A stretch of DNA of 64,000 bases, from contig CAYUJS010000003.1 in NCBI GenBank assembly GCA_964445105.1, forward strand, positions 14,426 through 78,425, read 5' to 3'. The notes under the pieces were generated by a model. The model was given only the letters and a program-made list of their open reading frames with translations. It had not been told where the DNA came from and did no database searches. The translations under genes were made by a program, and so were the position numbers. Source of the stretch: CAWBNS01 sp964445105 (GTDB lineage: Bacteria; Chlamydiota; Chlamydiia; Chlamydiales; JAJFMA01). Below are positions 50,141-57,661 of this stretch, piece by piece; positions within the stretch are counted from its first letter, which is position 1; each line of letters opens with the position of its first letter.

Positions 50141-50889
50141 TTTTTGCTCGCCCATTGTTTCATCACTAAGTAAAAAAACTTCATATTCCCATACAGATAA
50201 CGTTTCCAGAGACGCTTGGGCTCGATCCATAGACGGTAAGCCCATTCCATTTTTGCGCGTCTGATCCAACCGGGCGCGCGTGGAACTGCGCCCGTGATAA
50301 AGTCTAAAATAGCCCCTCCAGCAATTGCTAGCTTTACCTTATGCTCTTTTAGCAATTGCCAATGCTTATCAATAAATAGCTCTTGTTTGGGTACGCCCAT
50401 GGCAACCAGAAGGATATCAGGTTGCCCGCGCTCTATATCGGCTAATACAGCGCTTTCATTCGCAAAATAGCCGTCCCGCCAGCCTACCACTTCGATGACG
50501 GGCCACCTAGTTGTCAATAGCGCCACAGAAGCCTCTACCACCTGACTGCGCCCTCCTAATAGATATACGCGAACGCCCGCGCCTGCCACTTGTAGGCGGT
50601 CGAAGAGCGCGGGTATCCAGTCGGTGCCTCCGAGATTGCTTGGTAGCGATTGACCGAGAATTTTCGACGCTATTTCGACGCCGACCCCGTCATTGAAGAC
50701 AAACTCAGTGCGCTTTAGGGCCTCTCTATATAAAGAATTTTTATGCGCGATATTCACGCAGTGGGCGTTGGCAAAGTAAACGCGAACGGGTTCATAACGC
50801 TGCGCGAGCATGACTTTGTCGAGCGACTCATCCCAAGGCCCTACGTCGATCTCTACTCCTGCTATGCATAGTCGTTTGTGCTTGCTCAT
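50131..50889 (-). CDS. WecG/TagA/CpsF-family glycosyltransferase
   Basis: It transfers a sugar (ManNAc-type in WecG and TagA) to a lipid-linked acceptor at the inner membrane. Motifs: FVFNDGVGVEIASKILGQ with the conserved DG, ARVYLLGG-type (VRVYLLGGRSQV), PDILLVAMGVPKQELFI, and IAGGAILDFITGAVPRAPGWIRR. The start at ATG 50889 gives 252 residues, the usual size; longer in-frame starts (50940, 51084) lack support. It is first in an operon with the 507-residue and pseudokinase genes. The acceptor in this organism is unknown. Confidence 0.9.
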   Translation of the reverse strand: MSKHKRLCIAGVEIDVGPWDESLDKVMLAQRYEPVRVYFANAHCVNIAHKNSLYREALKRTEFVFNDGVGVEIASKILGQSLPSNLGGTDWIPALFDRLQVAGAGVRVYLLGGRSQVVEASVALLTTRWPVIEVVGWRDGYFANESAVLADIERGQPDILLVAMGVPKQELFIDKHWQLLKEHKVKLAIAGGAILDFITGAVPRAPGWIRRAKMEWAYRLWIEPKRLWKRYLYGNMKFFYLVMKQWASKKWH

Positions 50890-51280
50890 GACCGGAGATA
50901 GTAACGCATCAAAGATAAAGGATGAACCTCTTTTGAACATGAGAACGGCGGCTAGCTGTTTTATGCGAAAAACGAGAAAGCAGCTGTGTCCAGCGCAGGC
51001 CTTGAGCTCGATGTAAATTTCAGGCCTACTTTTAGCTTGGAGGCGGGAGCACCTCCGCCCTCTATGCAGTTTCTTTTGTCTCATCGGAGACTACCTCGTG
51101 TGTGGCTTCTTGGCATCCATACTTATAAGCGCGTGCTTTGCAGCCCGAAATATTATGGCTTTCAGACGGATTGTAAGTGCCGCAAAGGTTTGAATCAGTT
51201 TTTTGTTTGAGGATAAGAAGGCAGGCGAGGCGGGGTTTTTCAATGGCCGTCAGCTTCTTTGGATGAGGTAAGAGGGGTGG
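50890..51280. other. 391-bp gap, no gene seen
   Basis: The wecG frame extends into this region but without family similarity or a ribosome binding site. A small hairpin GGAGGCGGGAGCACCTCC lies around 51040. A T-rich stretch, GGCGGGGTTTTTC near 51230, is on the plus strand. The wecG promoter should be here. No other function is visible. Confidence 0.4.
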
Positions 51281-51856
51281 CTAATCGCTGTTTGTACGCT
51301 GAAGGAGAAAGAGGCTTGGCGCGTGCTGGCGGTTAAGCCACTGGTGGAAAATGCAGCTCCACTCTTGCGGAGGGAGTTGTTTGAAAAATTCTCGCAAAGC
51401 AAGCTCCTCCTCTGCACCCTCTGGGTGCCCCGGATAGGCGGTGATGCTGAGGGCACCGCCGGCCTGAAGAATGTGCATGCCATTGGCAATACTCTGTAGG
51501 GTGGAGTCGCTGCGTGTTTTGATTTTTTTATCAGAACCAGGAAGATAACCTAGATTGTACACGATTAGGCGGGGTGGGGCGGGTAGGTGAAATGTCTGAT
51601 GGCTCTCATGCCGTAATTGGACGCGATCGAGCAGATCGTGCTGGCTGAGAAGTAATGTTGCGTTCTCGATTGCTTGTTGCTGGATATCGTAAGCGTACAC
51701 GGAGCCAGTCAGGCCTACTAACCGTGCTAGGCGAAGAGCATCATGGCCGTTGCCGCAGGTGGCGTCTACGACGGTGTCTCCATGCTGAACGAGCTTTACC
51801 CAGTATACGTGGGCTAGGTCTAGCGGAGATTGTGCCAGGGGAAATTGTGCATGCAC
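51281..51856 (-). CDS. mnmM: MnmM (YtqB)-type tRNA methyltransferase
   Basis: This is a Class I SAM methyltransferase of 191 residues. The SAM site is VVDATCGNGHDALRLARLVG, and AYDIQQQAI is the acidic post-II loop. The family hallmark YNLGYLPGSDKKIKT is present, as is ITAYPGHPEGAEEE. YtqB/MnmM methylates the aminomethyl group at U34 of mnm5s2U tRNAs. It is last of a minus-strand run with the purine permease (gap of 2 bp). Confidence 0.88.
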   Translation of the reverse strand: MHAQFPLAQSPLDLAHVYWVKLVQHGDTVVDATCGNGHDALRLARLVGLTGSVYAYDIQQQAIENATLLLSQHDLLDRVQLRHESHQTFHLPAPPRLIVYNLGYLPGSDKKIKTRSDSTLQSIANGMHILQAGGALSITAYPGHPEGAEEELALREFFKQLPPQEWSCIFHQWLNRQHAPSLFLLQRTNSD

Positions 51857-51858
51857 GG

Positions 51859-53181
51859 CTAAGCGGCCTTGTCCATCCAGAGGAATTTAGCGATGAAAAG
51901 CGCTCCCAACACCCAGGCCAGCCAGTGAACGTCTCTTGCACGACCCACAAACAATTTACTGAGAGGAAATAAAATTAAGCCCAGCGCTATCCCGGTAGAG
52001 ATACTGAACGTTAAAGGTACTGCGATCAGCACGACGAAGCAGGGGATTAGCTCTATAGGGTCCTCCCAGGGAAGGTCTTTGATGGGTGCTAAGAGCAAAG
52101 CCCCAATTAAGATGAGTGCTGGCGCAGTGCTATACATGGGGATAGAGGACGCTAGGGGCGCAAACCAAAGGCAGACGAGAAAGAGCAGCGCCACCACCAG
52201 GGCTGTTAAGCCAGTTCTACCGCCCGCAGTGACTCCTGCCGCTGACTCTACGTATGTGGTCATCGGGGATGTACCAAAAAGGCCACTCAGCATGGTGCCG
52301 ACGGCGTCTGCCATAAAGATGCGATTCAGCCTTGGCACTTTGCCGTTTTTGTCAACGAATCCGCCCTGTTCGGCCAAGCTTGTTAAGGTTCCTGCGGCAT
52401 CAAAAACTGCAATGGAGGCAAAAGCTAGGATAATACTTCCGAGCTGCGCTGTGAAGGCCCCGGGAAGGTCCATTTGCAAAAGAGTTGGCCAGGGGTCGGG
52501 CGGCATGGCGATCAGACCGTTCCACTCAACCAGTCCCCACAGCAGGCCGAGGGCCCAGGTGGTCATAATGCTGATTAAGATCGCTGCTTTGAAGCCTCTG
52601 GCAAACAATACAGAAGCAATCACGAGCCCAATACCTGCAAGAAGAGCCTCGGGGGTGGCAAGGTCCCCTACTGTCACCATAGTTTCAGGGTGAGGAACGA
52701 CCAGCCTGATGCTCTGTAATCCGATGAAAGCAAGAAAAAGTCCAATGCCGCCTGTTAAGCTCAAGCGCAGCGGTTTGGGAATAGCTTCCATGATCAACGC
52801 GCGGATTTGCAGGATGTTCAAGACAAGAAACAAGGAGCCTGCCAGGAAGGTGGCTCCCAGGGCCACTTGCCAAGAGATTCCCTCGCCTAGCACAATGGAA
52901 TAGGCGAAGTAGGCGTTCAAGCCCATGCCCGGGGCCAATGCAAAGGGATAATTGGCATAAAGCGCCATGATTAACGTGGCCGCAGCTGAGCTCAAGATCG
53001 TAGCCACCATCACCGCGCCTGTGTCCATGCCTGCTGCAGCTAAAACGGCCGGGTTGACAAAGATGATGTAAGCCATCGTAGAGAAGGTCGTCAGCCCTGC
53101 CGTAGCTTCGCGCTGCACGGTTGTGCCGTTTGCACTAAGCTGAAATAGCCTGTCGAGGTGAACTACCAGGGATTTTAACAT
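51859..53181 (-). CDS. NCS2-family purine permease (AzgA/PbuG type)
   Basis: The inner-membrane carrier has 440 residues and about 13 hydrophobic segments. The N-terminal signature FSTMAYIIFVNPAVLAAAGMD and APGMGLNAYFAYSIVLGEG are diagnostic. FASIAVFDAAGTLTSLAEQGG and GTSPMTTYVESAAGVTAGGRTGLTALVVALLF hold the substrate site. Probable substrates are adenine, guanine or hypoxanthine. Chlamydiae scavenge host nucleotides, so base import is plausible. The start abuts the AmaP-like gene (53181 shared). Confidence 0.93.
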   Translation of the reverse strand: MLKSLVVHLDRLFQLSANGTTVQREATAGLTTFSTMAYIIFVNPAVLAAAGMDTGAVMVATILSSAAATLIMALYANYPFALAPGMGLNAYFAYSIVLGEGISWQVALGATFLAGSLFLVLNILQIRALIMEAIPKPLRLSLTGGIGLFLAFIGLQSIRLVVPHPETMVTVGDLATPEALLAGIGLVIASVLFARGFKAAILISIMTTWALGLLWGLVEWNGLIAMPPDPWPTLLQMDLPGAFTAQLGSIILAFASIAVFDAAGTLTSLAEQGGFVDKNGKVPRLNRIFMADAVGTMLSGLFGTSPMTTYVESAAGVTAGGRTGLTALVVALLFLVCLWFAPLASSIPMYSTAPALILIGALLLAPIKDLPWEDPIELIPCFVVLIAVPLTFSISTGIALGLILFPLSKLFVGRARDVHWLAWVLGALFIAKFLWMDKAA

Positions 53182-53684
53182 TACGCCTCGCCGAATGTAG
53201 CTCTCAGCCGAAAGGGCTCATGGTAACCGATGCTCTGAGTCAGAAGTTCCTCTAACTCATTCTGCACTCGGGTTAAGATCTGTTTTTGTTCTGCTTTGGA
53301 GACCGGGGGAAAGTGCACTAAAATTTGCAGCTGATGATTGAGTAAAGAGGCTTGTGATTCGATATCGAGCTCGGGAAAGCAATCCTGCCAGTAGCTTTTC
53401 AGATAACTATCAACTAGCTGCTCGTCGATGGCAACCGATCGCGCTCCGCTGCGTATATAATGATAGTGGCGTTTTGTGCCCCGGCGCCAGTGCATGGACA
53501 AAACGACACCCAAAGCTAAAAAGCCTAGGCCCGCCAAAGATACGGCAACGTAGTGGTCGCGAACAAACTGAACTACCAGTTCTTGTAGCCTTGTCGACCA
53601 AGGAATCAATGCAGCAATCGCACCAAAAGCTAGGAAAAAAACCGCTTGAGCTAGCTTAAGGAGGGTATGAAAAAAATGCAGCAT
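53181..53684 (-). CDS. AmaP-like membrane protein paired with Asp23
   Basis: The 167-residue protein has two N-terminal hydrophobic helices (TLLKLAQAVFFLAFGAIAALI and VAVSLAGLGFLALGVVL) and a cytosolic C-terminal domain (IDIESQASLLNHQLQILVHFPP). This is the AmaP layout: a membrane anchor that tethers Asp23-type proteins. It lies 4 bp from the Asp23/Gls24 gene, supporting the role. Sequence similarity is weak, so the name rests on topology and context. Confidence 0.65.
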   Translation of the reverse strand: MLHFFHTLLKLAQAVFFLAFGAIAALIPWSTRLQELVVQFVRDHYVAVSLAGLGFLALGVVLSMHWRRGTKRHYHYIRSGARSVAIDEQLVDSYLKSYWQDCFPELDIESQASLLNHQLQILVHFPPVSKAEQKQILTRVQNELEELLTQSIGYHEPFRLRATFGEA

Positions 53685-53688
53685 CAGG

Positions 53689-54168
53689 CTATTTGAATTC
53701 GTCCGAATACTCTTCTTCTAGGTTTTCCGCAAGCATCTGAGCGGATTTGTTGAGGTGCGCCTGTTGAGGTGGAATAAGTCCTTTGAACACAACGTGCACA
53801 CAAGCGACGTGTAGCCCGGTCAGTTTGGTCACCTCTTCCGTAACTTTCGTCTGAATCTCGTCTGCTTTCGTGGGTATGCAAACCCCGTAAGCAATATTCA
53901 CTTCGACGCGGATTTTGACGGCTTGGTTTTTTCCATCCTGTTCGGCTACGATTCCCTTCACACTTTCCACGCTGCTGCGTGTGAAAATGTTGTCGATGAA
54001 TCCACCTTCAACCAAATTGATATTTTGAATTTTAGCTAAACATTGAAGGACGATGGCCTGAAATACGCGGTTTTCAATATCGCGCACATAGACCGTTTCA
54101 GGAAGATCAAATTCTTTCGCGTCAAACTTAGTGCTCGGGTCTTTGACATGTCGCTTTGTATCAGTCAT
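53689..54168 (-). CDS. Asp23/Gls24 family envelope stress protein
   Basis: An Asp23-domain protein of 159 residues from ATG 54168 (GGAGA six bases upstream; the TTG at 54180 is less likely). The domain runs from about residue 25 to 130: VFQAIVLQCLAKIQNINLVEGG, VKIRVEVNIAYGVCIPTKADEIQTKV and VACVHVVFKGLIPP. In Firmicutes such proteins polymerise under the membrane and answer envelope stress. Here it is coupled to an AmaP-like gene and follows rpsN. Confidence 0.9.
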   Translation of the reverse strand: MTDTKRHVKDPSTKFDAKEFDLPETVYVRDIENRVFQAIVLQCLAKIQNINLVEGGFIDNIFTRSSVESVKGIVAEQDGKNQAVKIRVEVNIAYGVCIPTKADEIQTKVTEEVTKLTGLHVACVHVVFKGLIPPQQAHLNKSAQMLAENLEEEYSDEFK

Positions 54169-54262
54169 TGCGATCTCCAAAATGTGAATGAGAGTTATGA
54201 CCTAAGTCATAACTCATCACCCATAACTCATCACTAAAAAACGGCTAAGAGGTCGTTTCTCT

Positions 54263-54568
54263 TTACCAACTCGATTTGGTTACGCCTGGAATGAGCCCCT
54301 GGGAGGCCATTTCGCGGAAGCAAAGCCGGGAGAGCTTAAATTTGCGGTAGTAGCCTCGGCAACGTCCAGTAAGCTGACAGCGATTACGTAGGCGAGTGGG
54401 AGAAGAGTTCTTCGGCAGCTTATTGAGGTCGATGATTGCCTGGTGACGCTCTTCTTCTGACGTTTTCAGGTTGCGGATCTTTTCTTTCAGCTCCTGACGC
54501 TTGTCCCATTTCACGCCTACTAGACGTTCGCGACGCTTTTGTTTTACGATGGAAGATGTTCTCGCCAT
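54263..54568 (-). CDS. rpsN: 30S ribosomal protein S14
   Basis: Length is 101 residues. It is the long, Zn-free type, with basic N-terminus and the C-terminal signature RCQLTGRCRGYYRKFKLSRLCFREMASQGLIPGV. A zinc CxxC pair is absent (only the Cys of RCQLTGRC remains). It follows rpmJ after 22 bp in the same direction, the order known in Chlamydia. Confidence 0.97.
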   Translation of the reverse strand: MARTSSIVKQKRRERLVGVKWDKRQELKEKIRNLKTSEEERHQAIIDLNKLPKNSSPTRLRNRCQLTGRCRGYYRKFKLSRLCFREMASQGLIPGVTKSSW

Positions 54569-54590
54569 GTTTAATCAATCCTTATTCAGT

Positions 54591-54728
54591 TTATTTTTTT
54601 AGGGCTGGGCCTTTTTGGCGCTGCTTACGGTTGGGATCACGTTTGTTAACGACATACAAACGTCCACGTCGTCGCACTAGTTTGTCGCCTTTGGAGGGAT
54701 CAGCTTTTACGGATGCTCTAACCTTCAT
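54591..54728 (-). CDS. rpmJ: 50S ribosomal protein L36
   Basis: A 45-residue basic protein starts MKVRASVKADPSKGDKLVRR and contains RGRLYVVNKRDPNRKQRQ, the L36 pattern. The Cys that bind zinc in many L36 proteins are missing, as in the zinc-free type; together with the Cys-poor S14 this suggests low zinc demand in the ribosome. The start ATG is at 54728. It precedes rpsN. Confidence 0.94.
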   Translation of the reverse strand: MKVRASVKADPSKGDKLVRRRGRLYVVNKRDPNRKQRQKGPALKK

Positions 54729-54851
54729 GTCTCTAACCTGGTTTTGGATTTAGCTAAAGAAGAGGTTATAGCCCGAAAGGCCATTTCTGCTCAACGATAA
54801 TTTTCGCAAACAATTTTCGCCTTGTCGCATAAACACGGAAGCGCTATAGTT

Positions 54852-54880
54852 TTGTCAAAATTTCGAAACCAGCTTAAAGA
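54852..54880 (+). promoter_or_regulatory. candidate sigma70-type promoter of rpmH-rnpA
   Basis: TTGTCA (54852-54857) and TAAAGA (54875-54880) are spaced by 17 bp. A start about 10 bp later would give a very short leader to the GTG at 54896. It is the best match in the gap between divergent rpmJ and rpmH. Confidence 0.35.
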
Positions 54881-54895
54881 TATAGGGTACCCAAA

Positions 54896-55030
54896 GTGAA
54901 ACGCACCTACCAGCCTAGCAAGCGTCGTCGTCAGACCGAACACGGATTCCGCAAACGTATGGCCACGGCTGCCGGCCGTCGCGTATTGCGTAACCGCCGT
55001 CGTAAAGGGCGCCACGTATTGACCGTCTAA
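54896..55030 (+). CDS. rpmH: 50S ribosomal protein L34
   Basis: The 44-residue basic protein starts at GTG 54896: MKRTYQPSKRRRQTEHGFRKRM and then AGRRVLRNRRRKGRHVLTV, the complete L34 pattern. Its last 13 bases overlap rnpA in another frame. No ATG is available; GTG at this place gives exactly the family N-terminus. Confidence 0.96.
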   Translation: MKRTYQPSKRRRQTEHGFRKRMATAAGRRVLRNRRRKGRHVLTV

Positions 55031-55362
55031 GCAAGCGCTTCCCCAAAGAGGCTCGTCTTCGGAGTCGCGCAGAGTATGTGCGTCTCAGCCATAAGGGAGA
55101 GAGCTTTAAGGGAAAATTCTGTTGGATCCAGTTTCGTTCTAGCACACATTCTAGTGCGAAGCTGGGTATCACTGCCACCCGTCGTTTCGGCAAAGCTCAC
55201 GAACGCAACCGCTTCAAGCGTATCACGCGCGAGGCCTTTCGAGAGGCTCTTTCAGGCTTGCCTTCAGGCCTGGAAATACAAATCCATCCCCGCCAGCATT
55301 CAAAAGACGCTCAGCCAAAAGACATTTTGGAAGATATCAAAAGCCTGCAAGCACGGCTGTAA
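55018..55362 (+). CDS. rnpA: ribonuclease P protein component with apparent ATT start
   Basis: RnpA is the protein subunit that matures tRNA 5' ends. The core signature AKLGITATRRFGKAHERNRFKRITREAFR is clear. No ATG, GTG or TTG gives the full N-terminus: in frame, a TAA lies at 55003 and the first standard start is GTG 55078, which would remove about 20 residues. ATT at 55018 follows AAAGGG by eight bases and yields I-DRLSKRFPKEARLRSRAEY, which lines up with the usual MxRL start of chlamydial RnpA. The gene overlaps rpmH by 13 bp. An alternative is a sequencing error, but both frames stay intact. Confidence 0.9.
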   Translation: MDRLSKRFPKEARLRSRAEYVRLSHKGESFKGKFCWIQFRSSTHSSAKLGITATRRFGKAHERNRFKRITREAFREALSGLPSGLEIQIHPRQHSKDAQPKDILEDIKSLQARL

Positions 55363-55458
55363 GGCATAGAACTGCTACGGAGCTTACCGAATTATTCTGG
55401 GCGCTTAGTGCAATCTCTTGGCCCACAGCGGTTCACTTTTTTGCACTTAGCCTTGGGG

Positions 55459-55464
55459 TACAAT
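55459..55464 (+). promoter_or_regulatory. candidate -10 element (TACAAT) before a tiny ORF
   Basis: TACAAT is a near-consensus -10. The T-rich stretch about 17 bp upstream (TTTTTT, near 55436) could be the -35. It lies 20 bp before the small frame at 55484. Confidence 0.3.
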
Positions 55465-55483
55465 AGACTCAAAAACCTAATCC

Positions 55484-55570
55484 ATGGAGAATCAAATCTT
55501 GTGCTACTCACCAAAAACCAAACGTAAACCCCGGCTAGAAGTGGCCAAGTGGTACAGGCGCTTGCCCTAG
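55484..55570 (+). CDS. possible tiny basic protein (23-28 residues)
   Basis: ATG 55484 opens 28 codons. A TTG at 55499, preceded by GGAGA at the right distance, would give 23 residues reading CYSPKTKRKPRLEVAKWYRRLP after the start. It is very basic, like a small ribosomal protein, though I recognise none. A strong hairpin, GCGCTTGCCC/GGGCAGCGC (55558-55578), spans its stop. It has a promoter-like TACAAT upstream. This is a weak coding call. Confidence 0.35.
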   Translation: MENQILCYSPKTKRKPRLEVAKWYRRLP

Positions 55571-55595
55571 GGCAGCGCAAGGTTTGTAAGAGAAA

Positions 55596-56822
55596 TTATT
55601 CAAAAAAAGCCTTTTCTTGGCGCTTGGTAGTTTTTAGCCCCATGCTGGCGGCTTTCTCAAGCCCGACGACTACCGCAAATCCGATTACAGCACAGGCCAG
55701 GGCAAACCAGGGCTGGCTGGTAGAAAAATCGGGAGTAAGCGGCTCAAGCACCATCAACGAGGGTGCCTGGTGAGGTTTCAGCGGCTGGACCATGTAGGCG
55801 AAGCTATAAAACGGCCATAGCACTCGTGTAGCGCCGATCATGGCGCCGATCATTGTGGCGATGGTGATGTCGTGATAGCGTTTAAGTAGCCAGCTCACGA
55901 CATGGCTAAAAGACATTAACCCGATGACAATGCCAATCAGCACGTTTACTAAAACTAAGCTTGCAGGCCAGTCGACAGACAGGCTGCCAAGCCCCACTAC
56001 AAAATCTACTAGGGCACCTATGATCATGGGATAAACGCCAATGGCGGTCAGCAGGTAGCTCCCAGATATTCCCGGTAGCAGCAACGCGCAAGAGGCCATG
56101 GCTCCACAAATGATCAGCCATGGCTCTATGGGGCGGGCTTGTCGCGGAGTAACAAATTGGGCTGCTGCGCCTTCGCTCCGCTTGTCATGGTTATAGACCA
56201 GCGCGCCAGGGCTTAAGACTCGGCCGGCAAGCATGGCCGCGAGGGTAGACTGGGGAACGTTGGTAAGCACAGAGCGCGTTAGGTCGTAGTTGAGCAATGG
56301 AGTGGAGGCGTTCAAAACGAGCTGCACGTCGTACAGAGGTTCAGCTGTTTGCGTAGACCAGTCGGCGCCTGTGGCCCAAAAGGCTACTCCAAGCCCTAGC
56401 AGCAGAGCGCTTTTCTTGGCCCAATTCCAAACACGCACCTGCCGCTTGCAAAAATAGACAGAACCCAGAACGAGCCCAATGAATCCTGCATAGAGATAAC
56501 CTCTATACAGGGGTACTTCCAGCAGAAAGTGGATCAGTTGGCTCAGCATGATAAACGCACAAGCCACCCCCAAGCCAAGAGAGCCGAGAAATTCCCAGGC
56601 GACCGCTCGCTGAAATAACCAAAAACGGCCTCGGGCGAGCAGGCTGAAAGCGTGGAGATTAAAGGTGCGGACGCTCTCTATTAAATCACTATAAATCCCT
56701 AGGATAAAGCAGATTGTGCCACCTGATACGCCTGGTATGAGGTCAGCCGACCCCATACATAGACCGGACAAAACCAGCCTTATGGCACCGCGCAGGCCAG
56801 CTGGTGCGGGCTTGGGAGGCAT
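55596..56822 (-). CDS. DUF368 polyprenyl-phosphate translocase-like protein
   Basis: The DUF368 family has been linked to recycling undecaprenyl phosphate across the inner membrane (PopT). Motifs GLCMGSADLIPGVSGGTICFILGIY and, later, LLPGISGSYLLTAIGVY are the two repeats. It has about ten membrane helices. At 408 residues it is longer than the roughly 300 typical: an extra 100 residues (about 165-255, including WSTQTAEPLYDV and NHDKRSEGAAAQFVTPRQA) form a loop. The ATG overlaps the stop of rodZ (TAATG). It would supply the carrier lipid for peptidoglycan. Confidence 0.85.
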   Translation of the reverse strand: MPPKPAPAGLRGAIRLVLSGLCMGSADLIPGVSGGTICFILGIYSDLIESVRTFNLHAFSLLARGRFWLFQRAVAWEFLGSLGLGVACAFIMLSQLIHFLLEVPLYRGYLYAGFIGLVLGSVYFCKRQVRVWNWAKKSALLLGLGVAFWATGADWSTQTAEPLYDVQLVLNASTPLLNYDLTRSVLTNVPQSTLAAMLAGRVLSPGALVYNHDKRSEGAAAQFVTPRQARPIEPWLIICGAMASCALLLPGISGSYLLTAIGVYPMIIGALVDFVVGLGSLSVDWPASLVLVNVLIGIVIGLMSFSHVVSWLLKRYHDITIATMIGAMIGATRVLWPFYSFAYMVQPLKPHQAPSLMVLEPLTPDFSTSQPWFALACAVIGFAVVVGLEKAASMGLKTTKRQEKAFFE

Positions 56823-57229
56823 TAAAGCACCTCTAGCGCCTTAGCCACGAACCAGGCTGCGAACAAAATCAGGCCTGCGGTGCCTATCCATATCAGATTA
56901 GGTAGCCATTTCACGCTAGACCCAGGATTGCCCCGCATCTCTAATGTGCCGATACCGTAAGCGAACTCCGGGTCTTTCTTGGAGCGGATCAGCAGATCAG
57001 GGTTTTCGCGCATGATGACCTCTGGATCAAAACCTAGGTAAGCGGCATATTGGCGCACAAAGCCTTGAGCATAAACGGGCGAAATGACTGAGAGGATCTT
57101 GCCCTCTTCGATGGATTGTAGAAAATTCACGCGAATGGACGTTGCTGTCTCGGCTTCTTTGAGCGACAGTCTCATCTCTTCTCTTTTTTGTTTTAGCCGG
57201 TCTCCCAGGCTCTTCTTTTCTTCTACCAT
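56822..57229 (-). CDS. rodZ: RodZ-like cytoskeletal helix-turn-helix membrane protein
   Basis: An N-terminal HTH domain (LGDRLKQKREEMRLSLKEAETATSIRVNFLQSIEEG; PVYAQGFVRQYAAYLGFDP) is followed by a membrane helix (WLPNLIWIGTAGLILFAAWFVA). It then stops after a few residues. This short form, without periplasmic domain, matches chlamydial RodZ, which links MreB to the membrane during polarised division. Length 135 residues. It is coupled to the DUF368 gene, joining the division scaffold to carrier-lipid supply. Confidence 0.9.
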   Translation of the reverse strand: MVEEKKSLGDRLKQKREEMRLSLKEAETATSIRVNFLQSIEEGKILSVISPVYAQGFVRQYAAYLGFDPEVIMRENPDLLIRSKKDPEFAYGIGTLEMRGNPGSSVKWLPNLIWIGTAGLILFAAWFVAKALEVL

Positions 57230-57300
57230 TTAAGCTCCTGATGGATGAATGAGAGTGCAGTATATCCCATGATCCATTTGGTAGCAAATGAGGTTAGGCT

Positions 57301-57453
57301 CAGTAGCTCTCGCTAAAAAGAACAACCCGGTTAGCTGAGGGGTAGCTACCAGCCTCATTTTGTTCCTTATCTGTCGCTGAGACTGCGAATTCGTCGTGGC
57401 CTGAGCCTGTTGTCAGACATCGCTGAGCCGGTTTCTTTTTTCAGCAGTCGCTG
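57301..57453. mobile_element. MITE-like element, copy C (153 bp)
   Basis: The ends CAGTAGCTCTCGCTAAAAAG and GGTTTCTTTTTTCAGCAGTCGCTGG are imperfect terminal repeats. The interior shares GCCTCATTTTGTTCCTTAT and TGCGAATTCGTCGTGGCCTGAGCC with the other copies. It lies between rodZ and the Wsp-like operon and could separate their transcription. Confidence 0.7.
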
Positions 57454-57661
57454 GCAGGCTAAGTTTGTGAATCTGTCTTTAGCGCGCGCATTGTGGTAGT
57501 TACTGAAAATTTTGTAATGGAACGTAATTGCTCACAAAATAAGTAAAAAATCTTGTAAGTCAATGCGTTATGATGAGTTTAGACCTGAAATTTATTTTTT
57601 TTGGTAAATTCTGCTTGTTTATGGCATTTAGAAACTGGATACCCCGCTCAAAGAGAGGCTC

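Noticed and set aside
50890..51084. Extended N-terminus of the wecG gene
   Set aside because: The first 65 residues do not resemble the family, and the ATG at 50889 gives the normal length.
55530..55590. tRNA-like D arm (GTGGCCAAGTGGTACAGGC)
   Set aside because: No matching acceptor stem, anticodon stem with 7-nt loop or T arm follows.
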